DNA from: Gammaproteobacteria bacterium
GTDB lineage: Bacteria; Pseudomonadota; Gammaproteobacteria; Pseudomonadales; Halieaceae
Direction of reading: 5' to 3'
Assembly (NCBI GenBank): GCA_030426545.1
Contig: JAUHYL010000009.1
Coordinates: forward strand, 1 to 64,000
DNA: 64,000 bases
Each line of letters opens with the position of its first letter. The first letter of the stretch is position 1. Positions 60,571 through 64,000 of the stretch are shown here, piece after piece. The notes under the pieces are model-generated. The model made no database searches. It worked only from the letters and a program-made list of their open reading frames with translations, and was not told the origin of the DNA. The position numbers and the translations under genes were made by a program.

Positions 60571-60842
60571 GTGGGTGCCTCAAAAGAATCGATCATCGCT
60601 CATTGAAGGAGCAAGGTATTAGTAGACAGCCCGAGAAGCACTTGGGCCCCGCAGCACACGCTATGATGCAGCGCGGAGAACTACCTAATCGGGCACTGCT
60701 CTTTATACTCAAGAAGCTTCGCGAGCAGCTCAAGCGGGTTCAAGCAGAAATTCACAGAGCAGTGTTGGAATTGAAGGTTGCGCAAAGAAGAAAAAATCTA
60801 GCAGTGCAACCAAAAGGGCAGCGCCTTGGAAAAAAGTACTGA
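60571..60842 (+). pseudogene. 3' remnant of a MobA/MobL-type relaxase
   Basis: Directly after the IS right end, one frame reads IDHRSLKEQGISRQPEKHLGP and AAHAMMQRGELPNRA, then a basic coiled tail to a stop at 60840-60842. The DHRS...EQGI.R.P..HLGP block is the C-terminal signature of MobQ-type MobA/MobL relaxases. The catalytic N-terminus is missing and is not found left of the IS. It indicates that a mobilisable plasmid or element once integrated here. Confidence 0.7.
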
Positions 60843-60871
60843 GTCCATCGGAAAAGACAAAGTCGCAACAA

Positions 60872-63058
60872 TTAGTCTATGTCATCAAGGATTTCGCTGA
60901 GGACTGACTGATAGAGCAAGACAGTTCCTGCAGCAATATCGAATTCCATGGAAAGAATGTCATTCTCTTCTAAACCGTTTTTTCTACAGAATGCCCCCAT
61001 TCCCCACATGTTTCCTTGGTTTTCTTTTGAAGCAATAGTGCCAACTCTTTCTCCGCTGATTTCGTATGCCTCGAAGCTTTTTCCCCCCAAAAAGGCTCGA
61101 AAAGTTGCTGGTATACCTAGCACCATTGTGGCGGTGGACTCGGGGCATCTGATGCAGATTCTAATTTTTCCATCCTTCCAATCCGAAACAAGTACCGCTC
61201 TTCTCTTAAGTTTTTTAGCGAGGGCATCTTGATGTGCGCTGAGTGCTTCTGCGGCAATCTGCTTTCCGACTAGCTTGAAAGTGTCTTGGGCAATGTGCTG
61301 AATGATTGGAGAGTAGGATGTATACAGAACCAGCGAGTTCTTATTAATGCCCCTTTTAACGCATTCTTTTACAACATCGTTCCTTCTTAGTACTCCAGAA
61401 GGTGAATTTTGAAACACTTCTACTATTGTTCTTTCTACATCTCCCAGTTCCTCGCGATAGTCGAGTAGGCTTGATGTAAAGATCATCTCGTCGTTAACGG
61501 AATAATCGTCGATTTTAGAAAAAAACATCAGCATGGCGTTACGACTAGGTACTTTGATTTCCCAGTCTCCTGAGTAGACTGGATTAGATGAATTCCTCAA
61601 TCTAGCGGCTTTAAGATAGCCTTCGCGTAGTTCGTCAACGGATATAGGGTTAGAAACGCTCAGTATTTTTCTCGCAATGTTAATTAGCCGGTTTCTTCCC
61701 GAGCCAGTCTCGCCAGTGTATATCCACCATCTCGATTCATCATCGAGTGCCTCCCAGCCTGGGACGGCGGATAGAAACTGTTGTGCGATGGGGATGAACT
61801 CAGATTCATCGATATCAAAGTGCCTGGCGGCAATGTGTATGTCAGCGATTCCATTTCGAGATAGCAGGCGACCGAAAATCGTGCGGATTCGCTGTACGTT
61901 AAAGTCTTCCCTGTTCAGTACTTTAGTTCCATCAGAAAGACGTTTGATTTCTACCTCGACGCCCTCGTAGTTACAAAGCTCAGAAAAGTGAATAATCCCT
62001 TCTGCACTAATATGTGAACGGGTGATGCCTTTAGCCTGAAGAAGATCGGAGTATTCTAAGACGTTCATTCCGATGTGGGCATTAAGAAGCGAAATCGCTT
62101 CGTTTAGCCCTGGCATAAAGGTTGGTTGAAAGCCAACTACAATGGAGTCAGTGATCTTCTTTTCAATTTGGCGAACCCTCTCACGGGTTACACCGATCAT
62201 CTGACCTGCCTCTTCCAACGTGACGCGTTCCTCGCGCACTAGCCCAAATCTAGCGTATAGCGCCTTTAGATTCTCCTTCTTCCCGCGCTTTAGTTGGGCG
62301 CTCACAAAGTCTTTCAAGACTTCATCGAGAGGTAGCGCTTCAATATTCTTTACCGTGCGTTCCACTGACTCCAATATTCCGATAGCCGCATTGATGAGTG
62401 GGGCTGGATAATTTAGCGAGAAGTCCGATAGACCCTCCAAAAGGCTTTCAAATGTATCACCGCGCGAGAGGTGGATATTCCCTATGGGCCTGATTATTTC
62501 CGGAAATCGGGAGTCACCGCATACAATGCTAGCTACCCAGGGTTGCCAGCGTAGTTCAAAAACTAAGTTATCAAGCTTTTGTTGGAGTTGCTTAATGTCT
62601 GGTTCTGTTTGACTCGCTGGGACGATGGGTTTGTAACCCTCCATATAGGATAGGAACTCAATTACGGACTTCGCTCCCATATGTGGGATTGAAGTTAAGT
62701 CTCCGAAAGTTAGCTCACTTATAGTTACAGGTTCTGATTCGCTTCTTAGATACCTACCAAGACAATTCTTTGTTCGGATAGAGACGTCCATCTGCTCAAC
62801 TAGTTCCTGGTCGAGCATATAGTTGCTGTGGGGGAGGCACTTTTTGGCTTTTAGATAGGGTTCTCTGACACGCCTCGTTAAGAGGGTTGTAAAAAAGTGG
62901 TGCAGCGCTTTTTCATCCCCCGCGGTAGCGACTTGAATGTCACTCGGAAGTTGCGCGACCGTAGAACCATAGCTAATTGAACAGATGTCGCAGGCCCAAC
63001 TGGGCAATTTCTGCTCACTTAGCGCTGCCCTCAAAGATTCTGACAAGTGGAACCTCAT
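60872..63058 (-). CDS. Large protein with RNAP alpha-CTD-like and sigma-70 region-4-like domains
   Basis: A 728-residue protein of unknown function. Residues 91-141 (SIRTKNCLGRYLRSESEPVT; LTSIPHMGAKSVIEFLSYME) resemble the HhH fold of RNA polymerase alpha C-terminal domain. Residues 265-303 hold a sigma region-4-type HTH (LEEAGQMIGVTRERVRQIEK). The remaining 400 residues contain repeated winged-helix-like units (VDELREGYLKAARLR; RRNDVVKECVKRGINKNS). It probably binds DNA or RNA polymerase. AT-rich DNA and divergence from a GHKL ATPase operon suggest an acquired defence or regulatory module. Confidence 0.72.
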   Translation of the reverse strand: MRFHLSESLRAALSEQKLPSWACDICSISYGSTVAQLPSDIQVATAGDEKALHHFFTTLLTRRVREPYLKAKKCLPHSNYMLDQELVEQMDVSIRTKNCLGRYLRSESEPVTISELTFGDLTSIPHMGAKSVIEFLSYMEGYKPIVPASQTEPDIKQLQQKLDNLVFELRWQPWVASIVCGDSRFPEIIRPIGNIHLSRGDTFESLLEGLSDFSLNYPAPLINAAIGILESVERTVKNIEALPLDEVLKDFVSAQLKRGKKENLKALYARFGLVREERVTLEEAGQMIGVTRERVRQIEKKITDSIVVGFQPTFMPGLNEAISLLNAHIGMNVLEYSDLLQAKGITRSHISAEGIIHFSELCNYEGVEVEIKRLSDGTKVLNREDFNVQRIRTIFGRLLSRNGIADIHIAARHFDIDESEFIPIAQQFLSAVPGWEALDDESRWWIYTGETGSGRNRLINIARKILSVSNPISVDELREGYLKAARLRNSSNPVYSGDWEIKVPSRNAMLMFFSKIDDYSVNDEMIFTSSLLDYREELGDVERTIVEVFQNSPSGVLRRNDVVKECVKRGINKNSLVLYTSYSPIIQHIAQDTFKLVGKQIAAEALSAHQDALAKKLKRRAVLVSDWKDGKIRICIRCPESTATMVLGIPATFRAFLGGKSFEAYEISGERVGTIASKENQGNMWGMGAFCRKNGLEENDILSMEFDIAAGTVLLYQSVLSEILDDID

Positions 63059-63074
63059 AAACTATTTATATCTA

Positions 63075-63104
63075 TTGACAATAATGATTCGTTGAGATTA
63101 ACAT
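63075..63104 (+). promoter_or_regulatory. Sigma-70 promoter of the right-edge operon, with overlapping dyad
   Basis: TTGACA at 63075-63080, 18-bp spacer, TAACAT at 63099-63104, upstream of the gene at 63135. A 7-bp inverted repeat (TTGACAA at 63075-63081, TTGTCAA at 63107-63113) brackets it, which could let a regulator block the promoter. The spacer AT content is high. Confidence 0.45.
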
Positions 63105-63134
63105 GCTTGTCAAGTTAAATAAACAAGTAAATAT

Positions 63135-63680
63135 ATGAATAGAGTTGATATCGCATTGCTCGCAATGCTCCGTTTGGGGGGAGACGAGAAGGGGTTGGAT
63201 ATGGAGGACATAGCAGTCGAATGTCACAAGATCTCCCCCAAAACCTTTTCGTGGAGAAAGTACCCAGACCAGGTGAATATGATTTTGGTTGCGAACGCTA
63301 TTCAGGACGCTAAACGAGGGCGCAACGGGTCATTGGTTAGTGGAGGCCAAAAGCAAGGTTGGCGACTTACGGTCGCTGGGCTGCAGGCCGCCCAACGTGT
63401 GAATGCGTCTGACGCAGGCGCTGGGAATCCGAACTCGGTCCCAGAGTTCCGCGGAGCAAAGGGCCAACGGGTAAAGCAGGAATATAGCCGGCTTAAGAAC
63501 TCCGATGCATTTAGTCAATGGAAGTCTGGGCAAAATATATCCGAATCGGCAATGAATAGTTTGTTGAAAATTAATGCTTATACATCAGATGAGCTGCTAG
63601 AAATTAAGAAAACACGCCTGGCACGATGTAGGGGAATTACCGAAGAAATGGACTCTTTTTTGAACAAGGTGTTGGGGTAA
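63135..63680 (+). CDS. Hypothetical protein with N-terminal winged-helix-like region
   Basis: A 181-residue protein that I do not recognise. The N-terminus (VDIALLAMLRLGG, MEDIAVECHKISPKTFSWRK, VANAIQDAKR, SGGQKQGWRLTVAGLQAA) looks like a winged helix of the kind found in restriction and defence proteins; the C-terminal half is helical and charged. It is six bases upstream of a GHKL ATPase gene, same strand, so both form one operon. DNA recognition or adaptor role is a guess. Confidence 0.6.
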   Translation: MNRVDIALLAMLRLGGDEKGLDMEDIAVECHKISPKTFSWRKYPDQVNMILVANAIQDAKRGRNGSLVSGGQKQGWRLTVAGLQAAQRVNASDAGAGNPNSVPEFRGAKGQRVKQEYSRLKNSDAFSQWKSGQNISESAMNSLLKINAYTSDELLEIKKTRLARCRGITEEMDSFLNKVLG

Positions 63681-63686
63681 TCCAGT

Positions 63687-64000
63687 ATGACTATCACAAA
63701 CTCTATAGTGGTTTCGACACATGTCGGTCGTGATCTTCTTCAGTCCGCCAATATTTTTAAGACAGCTGATGTTGCTGTCTGGGAATACATCGTGAACAGC
63801 CTGCAATATGTTGATGCTGGCACGGCTCCACTCGTAGACGTAAGCATAGATAATCGTAGGAAAACCATCACCATTAGTGACAACGGCCAAGGGATGGACG
63901 AGATTCGCTTGAATCACTTCTTCACCATGCATGGAGAAAATATAGAGAGAAAGCAGGGTAGTGGTGGGCGAGGAAAATACGGTACTGGTAAGTCCGCTGC
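63687..64000 (+). CDS. GHKL (Hsp90/MutL-type) ATPase, partial (continues past right edge)
   Basis: The first 104 residues of an ATPase are present. GHKL motifs are clear: N-box VWEYIVNSLQYVDAG, G1 ISDNGQGMDEIRL and a glycine-rich lid GSGGRGKYGTGKSA. This is the Hsp90/MutL/gyrase-type pocket and not the histidine-kinase arrangement. It is coupled to the small gene upstream. The full length and C-terminal domain are outside the window, so its kind cannot be settled; GHKL ATPases occur in several phage-defence systems. Confidence 0.75.
   Translation, partial: MTITNSIVVSTHVGRDLLQSANIFKTADVAVWEYIVNSLQYVDAGTAPLVDVSIDNRRKTITISDNGQGMDEIRLNHFFTMHGENIERKQGSGGRGKYGTGKSA

Overview
The window looks like chromosome of a marine-type gammaproteobacterium, most likely of the Cellvibrionales (Halieaceae/Spongiibacteraceae sort). 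This is inferred from the high-G+C housekeeping genes (gltX, hrpA, mnmC, dusA, mlaA, a CpxAR-like pair, a TonB-dependent receptor) lying beside a large block of acyl-CoA, SDR and flavoprotein catabolic genes. It is not proven by a marker such as 16S.

Positions 1-25600 are an accessory catabolic region: a nitroreductase cut by the left edge, two acyl-CoA dehydrogenases, a TetR regulator, an aldehyde dehydrogenase, two LLM flavoproteins of F420-type subfamilies, a molybdopterin oxidoreductase, several SDRs, NTF2-like and split-barrel flavin proteins. At its centre is a same-strand run (13806-23323): carotenoid/stilbene-type oxygenase, Zn-ribbon DUF35 protein, degenerate thiolase, two SDRs, split-barrel protein, DUF3604 protein, acyl-CoA dehydrogenase and NTF2-like protein. 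I found five related palindromic sites (AAAACAGT-N8-ATTGTTTT type). Four lie in divergent promoter regions and one in front of the TetR gene. They suggest that one TetR protein controls the whole block. The likely job is uptake and stepwise oxidation of a hydrophobic isoprenoid, steroid-like or aryl-alkene substrate, with a DUF35/thiolase-like aldolase step. The substrate cannot be read from the sequence.

Positions 25600-44900 are mostly core functions: a DUF2189 membrane protein, an alanine/Na+ symporter, two Tat-signal proteins, a TauD-type dioxygenase, CpxA/CpxR-like sensor and regulator with a divergent Spy/CpxP-like gene and a CpxR-type box, a PreP-like M16 protease, glutaminyl cyclase, MnmC, a MaoC protein and the HrpA helicase.

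Positions 45014-47035 hold a compact three-gene RiPP locus of HvfA/HvfB/HvfC (bufferin-like) type. It has a secreted precursor with ten EGKCG motifs, a DUF692 enzyme and a DUF2063 partner, and no DoxX (HvfX) gene. It is followed by an MlaA-like protein without a lipobox, a PP2C phosphatase whose receiver has Glu in place of the phospho-Asp, a STAS protein, TerB and DusA. A TPP riboswitch heads a TonB receptor-PnuT thiamine-uptake operon (51252-54178). After a 114-bp palindromic element come gltX, a tandem GST, SlyD, a thioesterase and DUF4345.

A tRNA-Ala(GGC) gene at 59024 marks the edge of a mobile, visibly AT-richer island. It contains a truncated reverse-strand ORF, an IS3-family element, the 3' remnant of a MobA/MobL relaxase and, at the right edge, a divergent module. 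That module comprises a 728-residue protein joining an RNAP alpha-CTD-like domain to a sigma-70 region-4-like HTH, facing a small unknown gene and a GHKL (Hsp90/MutL-type) ATPase cut by the window end. It is a candidate uncharacterised defence or regulatory system.
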